The notes beneath the pieces were generated by a model. That model worked only from the letters and a program-made list of their open reading frames with translations. It was not told the DNA's origin and did not search any database. From Anaerococcus hydrogenalis DSM 7454 (GTDB taxonomy: Bacteria > Bacillota > Clostridia > Tissierellales > Peptoniphilaceae), in assembly GCF_000173355.1 (NCBI RefSeq), contig NZ_ABXA01000032.1:1-44333 (forward strand): DNA of 44,333 bases. Direction: 5' to 3'. The translations under genes were made by a program, and so were the position numbers. Below, piece by piece: positions 32,039 through 40,473 of the stretch (positions are counted from its first letter, which is position 1; each line of letters opens with the position of its first letter).

Positions 32039-32467
32039 TGTCCACTAGCACAGCTTTCTGATTTTGGTTCAATCACGCTTAAGTCCTTTCTTTTTTCATA
32101 TTTAAATTTATTTAAATACCTCGGCATATTGACAGTTTTGTATATTTTTTACTTTATGGGAAAACTTCCTCCTAACACTTTTATCATATTCAATTGTAAT
32201 TTGGCTCTTTTTTATTTAGCTACAAACAAATCCTTTTTAGAAAAATGTCAGATGGCTATATTTTACACTTGATTTCCACCACTTTTTCTATGAAATTTTG
32301 ATTCTTTTTTTAAATAAATATCACTATTGTAAAGACTTTAATTAGAAATTTCAGATTTTAAATCCATTTAAATTCTCATAGTCTAAATACATTTATAGGT
32401 TAAACTTTTTACTATAATTAATTTCCTATAAAATTAAGCCCTCGTCCTTTCTATGCTAGTGGACTAT
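32039..32467. repeat. Gene-free segment bounded by inverted repeats
   Basis: GTCCACTAGC near 32041-32050 and its complement GCTAGTGGAC near 32456-32465 bracket about 430 bp with no convincing gene. The match extends with one mismatch (TCCACTAGCAYAG). On the minus strand a 32-codon frame (ends ..SESCASGHIK, then TAA) lies just before the terminator at 31988-32036, but it has no ribosome site. It could be the closing stem of a structured RNA, a decayed element, or chance. Confidence 0.35.
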
Positions 32468-32591
32468 CAGAAGTATCTTATCTTCTGTTATTATAATGAT
32501 ACCCCATGAAATCGATTCTAAACATTTTTTTATAAATTTTTTAAATTTTTTATTTTCATTAAATAAAATAGCATACATATTATTTTAAAAA

Positions 32592-32620
32592 ATAAAAAAA
32601 TCTCCCAATTAAGGGAGATA
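32592..32620 (-). terminator. Terminator, distal hairpin copy beside element F
   Basis: TCTCCC-AATTAA-GGGAGA with T7 in the minus direction. An identical hairpin at 32873-32894 lies directly after the methionine gamma-lyase stop. Confidence 0.8.
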
Positions 32621-32872
32621 CAGAGCGTAGACAAAGTATGAAATTAGATAATATTTTATTTTTAAATAAAAATAAAGCTAAGTACCATCTCGACTAGATG
32701 ATTGTGCCTTGATTTGGCACAATCATCCCTAAAACCAAGTGCGATAGCACGGAAAAATTTGCGAAGCAAATGAGTTTTAGTGAGTGAAACGAACGCATGG
32801 AGAGATCTCAAGAGATTTCTCCACTCGTGCACTCGGTCGAAATGAGAAATTTTTTAGTTCGTCAACATTCTG
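32621..32872. mobile_element. Interspersed element F (MITE-like), perfect terminator duplication
   Basis: This 252-bp copy begins CAGAGCGTAGACAAAGTATG and ends TTAGTTCGTCAACATTCTG. It has the variable-stem hairpin GATGATTGTGCC..GGCACAATCATC (loop TTGATTT), GTGCGATAGCAC, GGAGAGATCTC..GAGATTTCTCC and outer CATCTCGAC..GTCGAAATG arms. The flanking 22-bp copies of the terminator hairpin (32599-32620, 32873-32894) are identical, which suggests a recent insertion. Confidence 0.85.
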
Positions 32873-32903
32873 AATCTCCCAATTAAGGGAGATAATTTTT
32901 ATT

Positions 32904-34094
32904 TTAGATTAAGTCTAAAGCTTGATTTAGATCTTCTATTATATCATCGCTATCTTCCAATCCTACTGATAATCTTATTAAACCTGGTGCTATTCCTGCT
33001 TCTTTTAAAGCTTGTTCTGTGTAGGTAGAATGGGTCATTGTTGCTGGGTGTTCTATTAATGTTTCTGCATCTCCCAAACTTACAGCAAGTGAGCATAATT
33101 TTACATTATTCATTATTGTTCTTCCTGATTCAATTCCACCTTTTACTTCAAAGGTTACCATTGCACCATAATCTTTCATTTGTTTTTTAGCAACTTCGTG
33201 GTTTTTAAAATCTTCTAGGCCTGGATAGTATACTTTTTCTACATTTTTATGTTTTTGTAAAGCTTCTACTACTTTTTTAGCATTTTCTATATGTTGTTTC
33301 ATTCTAACTTCTAGAGTTTTCATTCCTCTAAAGATTAAAAATGCATCATGAGCAGATAGGACTGAACCTGTAAAGTCTTTTTGTCCAACTAGCCTTACTT
33401 GGGTCATTAATTCTTTTGATCCACATGAAAATCCTGCTATTACATCCCCGTGGCCGTTTAGGTATTTGGTTGCTGAGTGTACTACTATATCTGCTCCAAG
33501 TTTTAGTGGATTTTGTAAATATGGAGTTGCAAAGGTATTATCTGCTATTACCATAGTATCTTTTGAGTTTGCTTTTGCTAGTTTTACAACTTCTTCTATA
33601 TCTATTATATCAAGGGTTGGATTTGCTGGTGTTTCTAGATAAACTATTCTTGTATTTTCTTTTAGATGACTTTTTACCTCTTCTAGATTTGTCATATCTA
33701 TAAACTCTACTTCTACATTAAATTTTTTAATTTCATTTAAAAAGGCAAAGGTGCATCCATAAAGTGTTCCACAAGCAAGAATATGGTCTCCAGCTTTTAT
33801 AAATGGCCAAATTGATGATGTAATTGCTCCCATTCCTGATGCTGTGGATACTGCTGCCTCTGCTCCTTCGAGGGCTGCTAGTTTTTTTTCTAGGGCATCA
33901 TTTGTTGGGTTTCCTAACCTTGAATAGATAAAGCCTTCTTCCTCTAGGGCAAATCTTCTGCCACCTTGTTCTGCACTATCAAATATAAAAGTTGATGTTT
34001 GGTAAACTGGAAGTCCCAAGGAACCATATTTATCTTTCATTGCTCCTGCGTGGATTGTTTGTGTTGCAAATGATCTTTTATTGTTTTCTGCCAT
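32904..34094 (-). CDS. mgl: Methionine gamma-lyase
   Basis: This 396-residue PLP enzyme of the Cys/Met metabolism family has YSRLGNPT at 57-64, the PLP lysine in [11 protein letters not shown] (Lys210), and LYGCTFAF with Tyr112 and Cys114. Cys at this place is a mark of methionine gamma-lyase as against cystathionine enzymes. It cleaves methionine to methanethiol, ammonia and 2-oxobutyrate. It is divergent from a LysR regulator, with an NhaC-type transporter beyond, which might supply its substrate. AAAGGA lies upstream of the start. Confidence 0.88.
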   Translation of the reverse strand: MAENNKRSFATQTIHAGAMKDKYGSLGLPVYQTSTFIFDSAEQGGRRFALEEEGFIYSRLGNPTNDALEKKLAALEGAEAAVSTASGMGAITSSIWPFIKAGDHILACGTLYGCTFAFLNEIKKFNVEVEFIDMTNLEEVKSHLKENTRIVYLETPANPTLDIIDIEEVVKLAKANSKDTMVIADNTFATPYLQNPLKLGADIVVHSATKYLNGHGDVIAGFSCGSKELMTQVRLVGQKDFTGSVLSAHDAFLIFRGMKTLEVRMKQHIENAKKVVEALQKHKNVEKVYYPGLEDFKNHEVAKKQMKDYGAMVTFEVKGGIESGRTIMNNVKLCSLAVSLGDAETLIEHPATMTHSTYTEQALKEAGIAPGLIRLSVGLEDSDDIIEDLNQALDLI

Positions 34095-34180
34095 TTTTTT
34101 ATCCTTTCTTATTATTTTTTATTACTTTTATTTTTATAAAATATTTAATATAATATATCCAAAGAATTTAAGGAGATATT

Positions 34181-35098
34181 ATGAATTTAAACAAAATTTC
34201 TTACGCTATAGAAGTTTCTAAGACTGGCTCAATTTCAAAAGCCGCCAAAAACTTATATACTTCCCAACCTGCCATTTCCATGGCCATTAATGATCTTGAA
34301 AAAGAATTGGGCTTTAAAATCTTTAAAAGGTCTAAAAGCGGAACTCAAACTACTGTTAAAGGGCTTGAATATCTAATTAAATGTCAAGATTTAATCAGCA
34401 AATATAAGGATATTCAAAGGCAATATTGTCCTGATAAAAATGATATTGCCGAGCTTAGAATTTCAAGCCAACATTTTAACTTTACTGTCTCTGCCTTTAT
34501 GAAATTAATCGAAAAATACAAGAACTCTCCATTTAAGTTCTACCTTAAGGAAACGACTTCCCTCCATGCCATTAACCATGTTGAAAATGATTATTCAGAC
34601 CTTTCCTTTATCTACATAAATAAATCTTATAGGGAGGCTATCTTTAATTTGTTTAAGGAAAAATCCCTAACATATGTATCGATAGCCAAGGTTATTCCTC
34701 ACGTTTTTATAAACAAGGACCACCCTTTGGCAAAGAAAAAACTTATAAAAATTTCTGACCTTTATTCCTATCCCATGATAATTTATGAGCAAGATAATAC
34801 CCAAGTATTGCCAGAAGAATTTGTAAACTTACCTGACCACAAACAAATCATTTACACCCAAGACAGGGGTACAACTTTAGGATTAATATCTAATACCAAT
34901 TCTTTTAATGTTGGAACTGGTTGCCTTCATCCTAATAACGGATTTTCTAACATAAAAACTGTTAAACTTGAAAATCCTGAAAATTTATCTATGGATATAG
35001 GTTATGTTTACAAATCTTCCAGAAATCTTTCAAAACTTTGTAAAGAATACTTAGACCTTACTAAGCTTGAACTTTTTCATTGTCTTCCAAAACTTTGA
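34181..35098 (+). CDS. LysR-family transcriptional regulator
   Basis: This 305-residue protein has the N-terminal winged HTH (AIEVSKTGSISKAAKNLYTSQPAISMAINDLEKELGFKIFKRSKSG) and a substrate-binding-type effector domain (about 90-300). AAGGAGATATT precedes the start. It is transcribed away from mgl across an 86-bp shared promoter region, so mgl is a natural target. Its 3' end overlaps the 3' end of the convergent NhaC gene by 38 bp. Confidence 0.88.
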   Translation: MNLNKISYAIEVSKTGSISKAAKNLYTSQPAISMAINDLEKELGFKIFKRSKSGTQTTVKGLEYLIKCQDLISKYKDIQRQYCPDKNDIAELRISSQHFNFTVSAFMKLIEKYKNSPFKFYLKETTSLHAINHVENDYSDLSFIYINKSYREAIFNLFKEKSLTYVSIAKVIPHVFINKDHPLAKKKLIKISDLYSYPMIIYEQDNTQVLPEEFVNLPDHKQIIYTQDRGTTLGLISNTNSFNVGTGCLHPNNGFSNIKTVKLENPENLSMDIGYVYKSSRNLSKLCKEYLDLTKLELFHCLPKL

Positions 35099-36455
35099 TA
35101 TGATCAGCTACTTTTGATTCTGGCATATCATATTCAAAATTCCACTTATCTTTTGCAGCTGTAAATGGTACATATATTGAAATTATTGAGATTATTCCAA
35201 GTATAAATTGATACCAGAAGTAAGGGATAATTTGAAATGGAGCTACTGCTCCTTTTGTAAATCCTGCTGCTATCAAAACTTGGGCTGCATAAGGAATTAC
35301 TCCTTGAAATACGCAAGAGAAAGTATCAAGAAGTGATGCCGACCTTCTAGGGTCAATTTTATATTCGTTGCACATTTTCTTTGCAATTGGTCCTGAAATT
35401 ATAATTGCTACAGTATTATTTGCGACTGCAACATCTGCAAGAGAAACTAAGGCTGCTATACCAAACTCTCCAGATTTTTCACCTTTTGCAAATTTTTTAA
35501 TTTTAGAAATGATCCAATTAATTCCACCTTCTTTGGTGACCATATTGGAAAGACCCCCAATCAACATTGATAGTAGGAATATTTCAAACATTCCTGTAAA
35601 TCCTTCCCACATGGTTTGAGAAAGTTCTAATAAATTAAAACCATTGTTCATAAGTAAAACTATTCCGGAAAGTACAATTCCACCAGTAAGTACTAAAAAT
35701 ACATTAACCCCCATAAGGGCAACAACTAGTACAAATAAGTAAGGAATAACCTTGATTATTTCATAATTTAATGCAGCTTGGCTAGGCTCTGATTCTGGAG
35801 ATCCAAATATAAGAAGTAAGATAAAAGTTATTAGACCTGCTGGAAGGGCTAATTTTATGTTCATCCTAAACTTATCTTTCATATCACAATTTTGAGTTCT
35901 AGTAGCAGCTATGGTTGTATCAGAAATTACTGACAAGTTATCACCAAACATTGATCCACCTACCAAGGCTCCAAGCATCAAGGAAAGATTTATCCCTCCT
36001 GAATTTGCAAGGCCTATGGCTATAGGACCAAGGGCTGTAATTGTTCCAACTGAAGATCCAGTAGCTATAGATATAAAACAAGCTATCAAAAATACACCTG
36101 CTGTCAAAAACCTAGCTGGTATAAAAGATAAACCCAATCCCACAACAGAATCAACACCACCAGAAGCAGAAGCTACAGTTGAAAAAGCCCCTGCCAATAT
36201 GTAAATCAAACACATAATAATAATGTTCGAATCCCCACAACCTTCAATCAAATTATCAAACTTATCATCAATGCTTCCACTAAATAAAACAAAAGCACTA
36301 ACAATACCAACAAAGGCTGCTATCGGTGCAGGCAATTGATAAAATGCCATTTCCACCTCTCTTAAATGAAGCACTATACCTGTGGCAAGGTATACAACAA
36401 TAAAAACTAAAAATGGAATTAAGGCTTTACCAGAAATTCTTTCATTCTCTTTCAA
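35061..36455 (-). CDS. NhaC-family Na+/H+ antiporter-type transporter, copy 1
   Basis: This protein of about 464 residues with many helices has FIPARFLTAGVFLIACFISIATGSSVGTITALGPIA, GGSMFGDNLSVISDTTIAATRTQ and SLADVAVANNTVAIIISGPIAKKM, as in the NhaC family. I chose the TTG at 36455 (8 bp after AGGGG), which aligns with the paralogue at 40474-41850; a GTG at 36464 sits inside the ribosome site. Some family members carry amino or organic acids instead of Na+/H+. The setting beside mgl and LysR hints at methionine transport, which is inference only. Confidence 0.85.
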   Translation of the reverse strand: MKENERISGKALIPFLVFIVVYLATGIVLHLREVEMAFYQLPAPIAAFVGIVSAFVLFSGSIDDKFDNLIEGCGDSNIIIMCLIYILAGAFSTVASASGGVDSVVGLGLSFIPARFLTAGVFLIACFISIATGSSVGTITALGPIAIGLANSGGINLSLMLGALVGGSMFGDNLSVISDTTIAATRTQNCDMKDKFRMNIKLALPAGLITFILLLIFGSPESEPSQAALNYEIIKVIPYLFVLVVALMGVNVFLVLTGGIVLSGIVLLMNNGFNLLELSQTMWEGFTGMFEIFLLSMLIGGLSNMVTKEGGINWIISKIKKFAKGEKSGEFGIAALVSLADVAVANNTVAIIISGPIAKKMCNEYKIDPRRSASLLDTFSCVFQGVIPYAAQVLIAAGFTKGAVAPFQIIPYFWYQFILGIISIISIYVPFTAAKDKWNFEYDMPESKVADHIKVLEDNEKVQA

Positions 36456-36747
36456 AATTTTCACCCCTTTTTTTAAATGATTACGTTTTCATAATTATCA
36501 TACATTATTTTAATACCCTAGTAAAATACATATATGTTATGGTTTATATAAGAAAAATTTATAGCTAACAAAGGTCTATTTTTCAAATTAATATTGGTCG
36601 TTAAGAAAAGATATACATTTTATCAAAACAATATAACTTATTTTTTTATTTAAAATAAAACTAAATTTAGGCAAATATTAATAAAATTTTCTCCTATTAA
36701 AATATGGTAAAACTATAAAAATTAGACTACAATATTTAAAATTATAT

Positions 36748-36776
36748 AAAAAATAAGAAAAACTTATTTTAAGTAT
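36748..36776 (-). terminator. Terminator, distal hairpin copy beside element G
   Basis: ACTTA-TTT-TAAGT with T-rich sequence in the minus direction. A repeat at 36974-36988 follows the acyltransferase stop. The stem is weak (5 bp, A/T rich). Confidence 0.5.
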
Positions 36777-36973
36777 CAGAGCGTAGACAAACTCTCAAGC
36801 ACGAATATCCAACTTCAAAAATTGTTTATTTCTAAATTTTAAAATTCTAAAATCGCAAACTCGCTAAGGCTCAAACAGTGCGATTTTTGACGAATTTTTA
36901 AATTTGAAATCAAATCAATTTTTTACGTATTCTATTCTTAGCGTGAGGATTTGTTTACTTTGTCAACAGTCTG
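36777..36973. mobile_element. Interspersed element G: same ends, different body
   Basis: This 197-bp element begins CAGAGCGTAGACAAACTCTC and ends TTTACTTTGTCAACAGTCTG, the ends of elements D-F, and is flanked by a 15-bp repeat of the terminator hairpin (36760-36774, 36974-36988). Its interior differs: it lacks the GGAGA/TCTCC hairpins and instead has AAAATCGCA..TGCGATTTT around an AACTCGCTAAGGCTCAAACAG loop, and AT-rich arms. It is a second sub-family that shares mobilisation ends. Confidence 0.75.
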
Positions 36974-36993
36974 AAACTTATTTTAAGTCCTTC

Positions 36994-38772
36994 TTATTTT
37001 TTTGCCTTTGCTTTTAAGGACTGGTCTATGGATTTTTCTAGCATTTTTAAATAGGCATCATAGGCATTTAATTTTCCATAAAAATGCACCCCATCAGTTC
37101 CAGAATAATATTCTGGGTGGGCCATGCCCTCTTTTTCCCAATCCATTAGGGTTATAAAGTCATATTTTTTAGAAAGATCTCTCATTGCAACAGAAACCCT
37201 GTGCGGTTGGTCGTACCTATTATCATAGCAAGTTACAAAAATCAAACGAGTTTTTTTAGGAACAGTTTTTATAATTTCTTCAAGACTTTCCTTTGGATCT
37301 TTTATGGCATTGGTTCCAAGGGCAATTACCACAAGAGATCCCAAATTCCCATCTTTTTTCATTTGCTTGATAAGGTCACTTGCAGAATCGATTGGCCTGC
37401 TACCTTCTGCATTTACATGTAAATTTTTAATATTTTCTTGGAGCATGTCCCTGTTTCCCAAAAGCACACTATCTCCCAAGACATTAATCATTACATTTTC
37501 CTTTTTAGCGGCATAATCCTTGTTTTCAGCCTTTTTTATAGCCATATCAAGTAAATTTTTATCCATTTTCATCTTATCTATATCTTGTTTTATAGATTTT
37601 TCAAAAATAGTTTTTTCAATCTTTACCATATTATTAGCATTTTCATTTAAAATATAAGCCATGGCTATTGAAGATACAAAGATTAATCCAATAAAAATTT
37701 GGCTAATTGCATTTGAAAGCCTAGAATTTTTCTTTTTCCCACTTGTATTTTTTTCCTTAAATAAGGGTTCAAACAAATGAAAATTGACTAGGGTCAAAAT
37801 TCCCGTTACAAAAATCGATAAGATTATTCCCCAATAATTATTCAAAATACTTGTGCATATAACAAAACTTGGCCAATGGAAAAGGAAAATTCCATATGAA
37901 TACATGGATAATTTATTAATAAATTTATATTCCCTTATATTTTTATTGGAATAGGAGACAATTATCATTAAAACCGTAAATAAATCAGCTAGGATAAAGC
38001 CAAATTTATAGGTAAGTTCATTAGAATAGGATAAAATAAAACTTAGTCCAATCAAAGCAAGACTAAATAGAGCCGTTAAAGTTTTATAAGGAAGTTTTCT
38101 TATTTTTCCTACAAACAAGGCTGCAAAAGCCCCCATCAAAAATGATCCCATACGGGTAAAATCAAAGAAATAAACGAAGGCTATGGCATTATTATAATTT
38201 TTTACCAGATAAACCATCAAAAAATATGAAAGAAGGTATAAAAAAATACAAACCTTCATCAATAAAGAAGAAAATTTCTCCTTAAAATTCCTATCCTTAT
38301 CGAATGTATTTATAAGAAGGGTTAAGACCAAGGGCCAAAGCAAGTAAAAGTGAACCTCGATTGCCAAAGACCAAGTAGGCATAAATAATTGTTTGACAAA
38401 GCCACCCTCATAAGATCCTCCCCTTACCAGTTCAAAAATATTATAATTAAAAGAAAGAGCAGAAATAAATTGGTCCAAAAATCTTACGCTATAATCCTTA
38501 TTTATAAAAAAACAAAGAAGACTTGTTATAAAAACCATCAATAAAAGGGGTGGGAAAATCCTAACAAATCTTTTATAATAAAATTTTTTAATATCAATTT
38601 CTTTATTTTTATAAATTTCTTTCAAAAGGTGGTAGGTGATCAAAAAACCTGATAAAACAAATAAAATATTTACACCCAAAAATCCACCTGGAATAAAATT
38701 CGGAAAAAAATGGTAGGCTACTACCAAAAATATTCCCAATACACGAATATAATCTAAACCCTTAATTCTCAT
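36994..38772 (-). CDS. OatA/OafA-type acyltransferase with SGNH domain
   Basis: This 592-residue protein has an N-terminal acyltransferase-3 membrane domain (about 1-345; RIKGLDYIRVLGIFLVVAYHFFP with the catalytic-type His, about ten helices). A connector helix (around 370) leads to an extracellular SGNH esterase-like domain with block I VLGDSVLLG (Ser), block III ALGTNA and the catalytic DGVHF. This is the architecture of peptidoglycan O-acetyltransferase OatA, which gives lysozyme resistance. Other cell-surface glycans are possible targets. Its start overlaps the MORN gene stop by 11 bp. Confidence 0.87.
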   Translation of the reverse strand: MRIKGLDYIRVLGIFLVVAYHFFPNFIPGGFLGVNILFVLSGFLITYHLLKEIYKNKEIDIKKFYYKRFVRIFPPLLLMVFITSLLCFFINKDYSVRFLDQFISALSFNYNIFELVRGGSYEGGFVKQLFMPTWSLAIEVHFYLLWPLVLTLLINTFDKDRNFKEKFSSLLMKVCIFLYLLSYFLMVYLVKNYNNAIAFVYFFDFTRMGSFLMGAFAALFVGKIRKLPYKTLTALFSLALIGLSFILSYSNELTYKFGFILADLFTVLMIIVSYSNKNIREYKFINKLSMYSYGIFLFHWPSFVICTSILNNYWGIILSIFVTGILTLVNFHLFEPLFKEKNTSGKKKNSRLSNAISQIFIGLIFVSSIAMAYILNENANNMVKIEKTIFEKSIKQDIDKMKMDKNLLDMAIKKAENKDYAAKKENVMINVLGDSVLLGNRDMLQENIKNLHVNAEGSRPIDSASDLIKQMKKDGNLGSLVVIALGTNAIKDPKESLEEIIKTVPKKTRLIFVTCYDNRYDQPHRVSVAMRDLSKKYDFITLMDWEKEGMAHPEYYSGTDGVHFYGKLNAYDAYLKMLEKSIDQSLKAKAKK

Positions 38773-39148
38773 CTTTACCTTCTAATCTCATCCAACCATT
38801 TTTCACTCTCTTGTAAGTATAGCCATCACTGTGTTTGATTTTAATATCCTCATTTGCCTTATCCTTATTAAATTTAGCATAATAAACAAAATCATCAAAA
38901 ATAAACTTTCCCTTGCCGTCAAACCTTGAATCTTTAAAGCTTCCAAGATATTTTCCCTCAGGACAAATAAGCTTACCCTTGCCATTTAATTTATTTTTCA
39001 AAATTTGGCCCTTATAAGTAATGTTTTTTGTAGGCTTATAATTTGAAACTTTTTTGGGTCTTAATAAAAACAAAATATAACAAAAAGAAAGAACCATAAA
39101 AGCTCCAACAATACAGGCAAAAATACCATTAAACTTTTTCTTTTCCAT
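38762..39148 (-). CDS. MORN-repeat membrane-anchored protein
   Basis: This 128-residue protein has one N-terminal hydrophobic anchor (GIFACIVGAFMVLSFCYILFLL, about 8-29), then MORN-type repeats: YKGQILKNKLNGKGKLICPEG and YLGSFKDSRFDGKGKFIFDD, plus a degenerate third. MORN repeats form beta-hairpin scaffolds that mediate binding. AAGGGG precedes the start. It is translationally coupled to the acyltransferase, so it may help localise that enzyme; this is inference. Confidence 0.75.
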   Translation of the reverse strand: MEKKKFNGIFACIVGAFMVLSFCYILFLLRPKKVSNYKPTKNITYKGQILKNKLNGKGKLICPEGKYLGSFKDSRFDGKGKFIFDDFVYYAKFNKDKANEDIKIKHSDGYTYKRVKNGWMRLEGKDEN

Positions 39149-39248
39149 ATCTACCCCTTTACTCTTATTATCTTAATTATATCAAAAAAAAGATTTATTT
39201 ACATATTTATTGTAAAAATATTTATCTATAAGAAATAAATTTTTTCAC

Positions 39249-39284
39249 AAAAAAAACTAGGATGTTTCCACCCTAGTTTTTAAA
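39249..39284 (-). terminator. Terminator of the surface protein gene
   Basis: AAAAACTAGG..CCTAGTTTTT with T-runs on both sides, just after the stop at 39296. Confidence 0.85.
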
Positions 39285-39295
39285 ATTAATTTTAC

Positions 39296-40036
39296 TTATT
39301 TTCTTTTTGATTTGAAAAGAGCTGTTGAAGCTGCTGCAAGAGTTGCAACTACACCTGTAAGTCCAGCAACACCTGTTTGTACGTTGTTAGATACAGCTTT
39401 CTTTTCTTCTTTTGGAGCTTCTTTTGGAGCTTCTTTCTTTTCTTCTTTTTTAATTTCTTTTCTTTCAAGTCCTTCAGTTTTTGCTTCATCAACTGTTAAT
39501 TGGATGTAGTATCTTCCATCAGCACCAACTGTTACATTATAACCTTTATTGATTTTTGAATTTTTAACTAAAGCTTCTGCTTGTTTGATAGCTTCTTCTT
39601 TTGTTTTAAATCCATTATCAAAGTTGAATGCTTTTTCATCAGCTTTTTCATCATATTTAGCGTATGGTTTTTCTGGTGTTTTTTCTTCTTTTGGAGCTTG
39701 AACATGGCTTAAATCTTCAGCTGGTGTAAGTACATAGAAGAATTTACCATTGTTTTCTGAAACTGAGAAGTTTTTGTTAAGATTGTCATTTGCTAAAGCT
39801 GCTTTTGCTGCTGCTTCTGCTGCTGCTTTTGTTGAGTAACCATTAGCGTTATCTTCTACTACTGCTGCTGGAGCATTATTTTGTTCCTTATCTACATCAC
39901 CTTTGTATTCTTCTCCTGATTTAATTGCTACATTACCTGAACCTTCAACATTTGATGGTGCATCTGCTGCATAAGCTGTTCCACCGAATACTAATCCTGC
40001 TGCAAGAGCTAATGCTAATACATTTTTCTTTTTCAT
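39296..40036 (-). CDS. Cell-wall-anchored surface protein with NVQTG sorting signal
   Basis: This 246-residue secreted protein has a signal peptide (about 1-23, cleavage after AYA). Two repeats of about 40 residues follow (GYSTKAAAEAAAKAALANDN..FFYVL and GFKTKEEAIKQAEALVKNSK..YYIQL). A Lys/Glu/Pro spacer (KKEEKKEAPKEAPKEEKK) precedes a C-terminal NVQTG, a hydrophobic stretch and the tail KSKRK. The last part has the layout of a sortase signal but with NVQTG instead of LPXTG. AAAGGAG lies before the start and a strong promoter upstream, so it is probably abundant. Binding function unknown; no sortase is encoded in the window. Confidence 0.75.
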   Translation of the reverse strand: MKKKNVLALALAAGLVFGGTAYAADAPSNVEGSGNVAIKSGEEYKGDVDKEQNNAPAAVVEDNANGYSTKAAAEAAAKAALANDNLNKNFSVSENNGKFFYVLTPAEDLSHVQAPKEEKTPEKPYAKYDEKADEKAFNFDNGFKTKEEAIKQAEALVKNSKINKGYNVTVGADGRYYIQLTVDEAKTEGLERKEIKKEEKKEAPKEAPKEEKKAVSNNVQTGVAGLTGVVATLAAASTALFKSKRK

Positions 40037-40076
40037 TATTTTTCTCCTTTTTAATATATATTATTTTGATACTCAC

Positions 40077-40105
40077 ATTATATATCAATTGTGTATATAT
40101 TGCAA
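40077..40105 (-). promoter_or_regulatory. Promoter of the surface protein gene
   Basis: On the minus strand: TTGCAA (40100-40105), 17-bp spacer, TATAAT (40077-40082). The 370 bases between it and the next gene (40106-40473) are AT-rich with no gene or strong hairpin seen. Confidence 0.75.
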
Positions 40106-40473
40106 GTTTATTAGAGTAAATATATATAAAAGCCTAGTAAAATGTTTATTTAGGTATTTTTATTCATTTTCTTTATATTATTTCATCTTGTATGAAAAAT
40201 ATTTATTTTAAAGATTTAATTATCATGATAAAGTATTTACACCTAAATTAAATATTAAGATTTCAATAACAACATTTAAATTAAATACTTATTATTATTT
40301 ATTCTATATTAAATAATAGCAAGTATTTTAACCTGTATTTTTTTAATTTTATGAATAAATATATAAATTAAAAATAGTATTAATATACTTTTTTATAAAG
40401 TGGCTAGTTTTAGGTCTTTACTTGCTTATATTTATTAATTATATTTTTTTCTGAGACACATGATCTAAAAAAT

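Noticed and set aside
31925-32272. 115-codon open frame on the plus strand
   Set aside because: It overlaps the end of the 31684-31950 gene and the bidirectional terminator, lacks a ribosome site and has a low-complexity composition.
32039-32467. RNase P RNA, tmRNA, 6S RNA or T-box leader
   Set aside because: None of the universally conserved blocks of these RNAs (for example GAGGAAAGUCC of RNase P) could be found.
447-36973. Interspersed elements as insertion sequences with a transposase
   Set aside because: All copies are below 260 bp with no coding capacity; no transposase gene is visible anywhere in the window.
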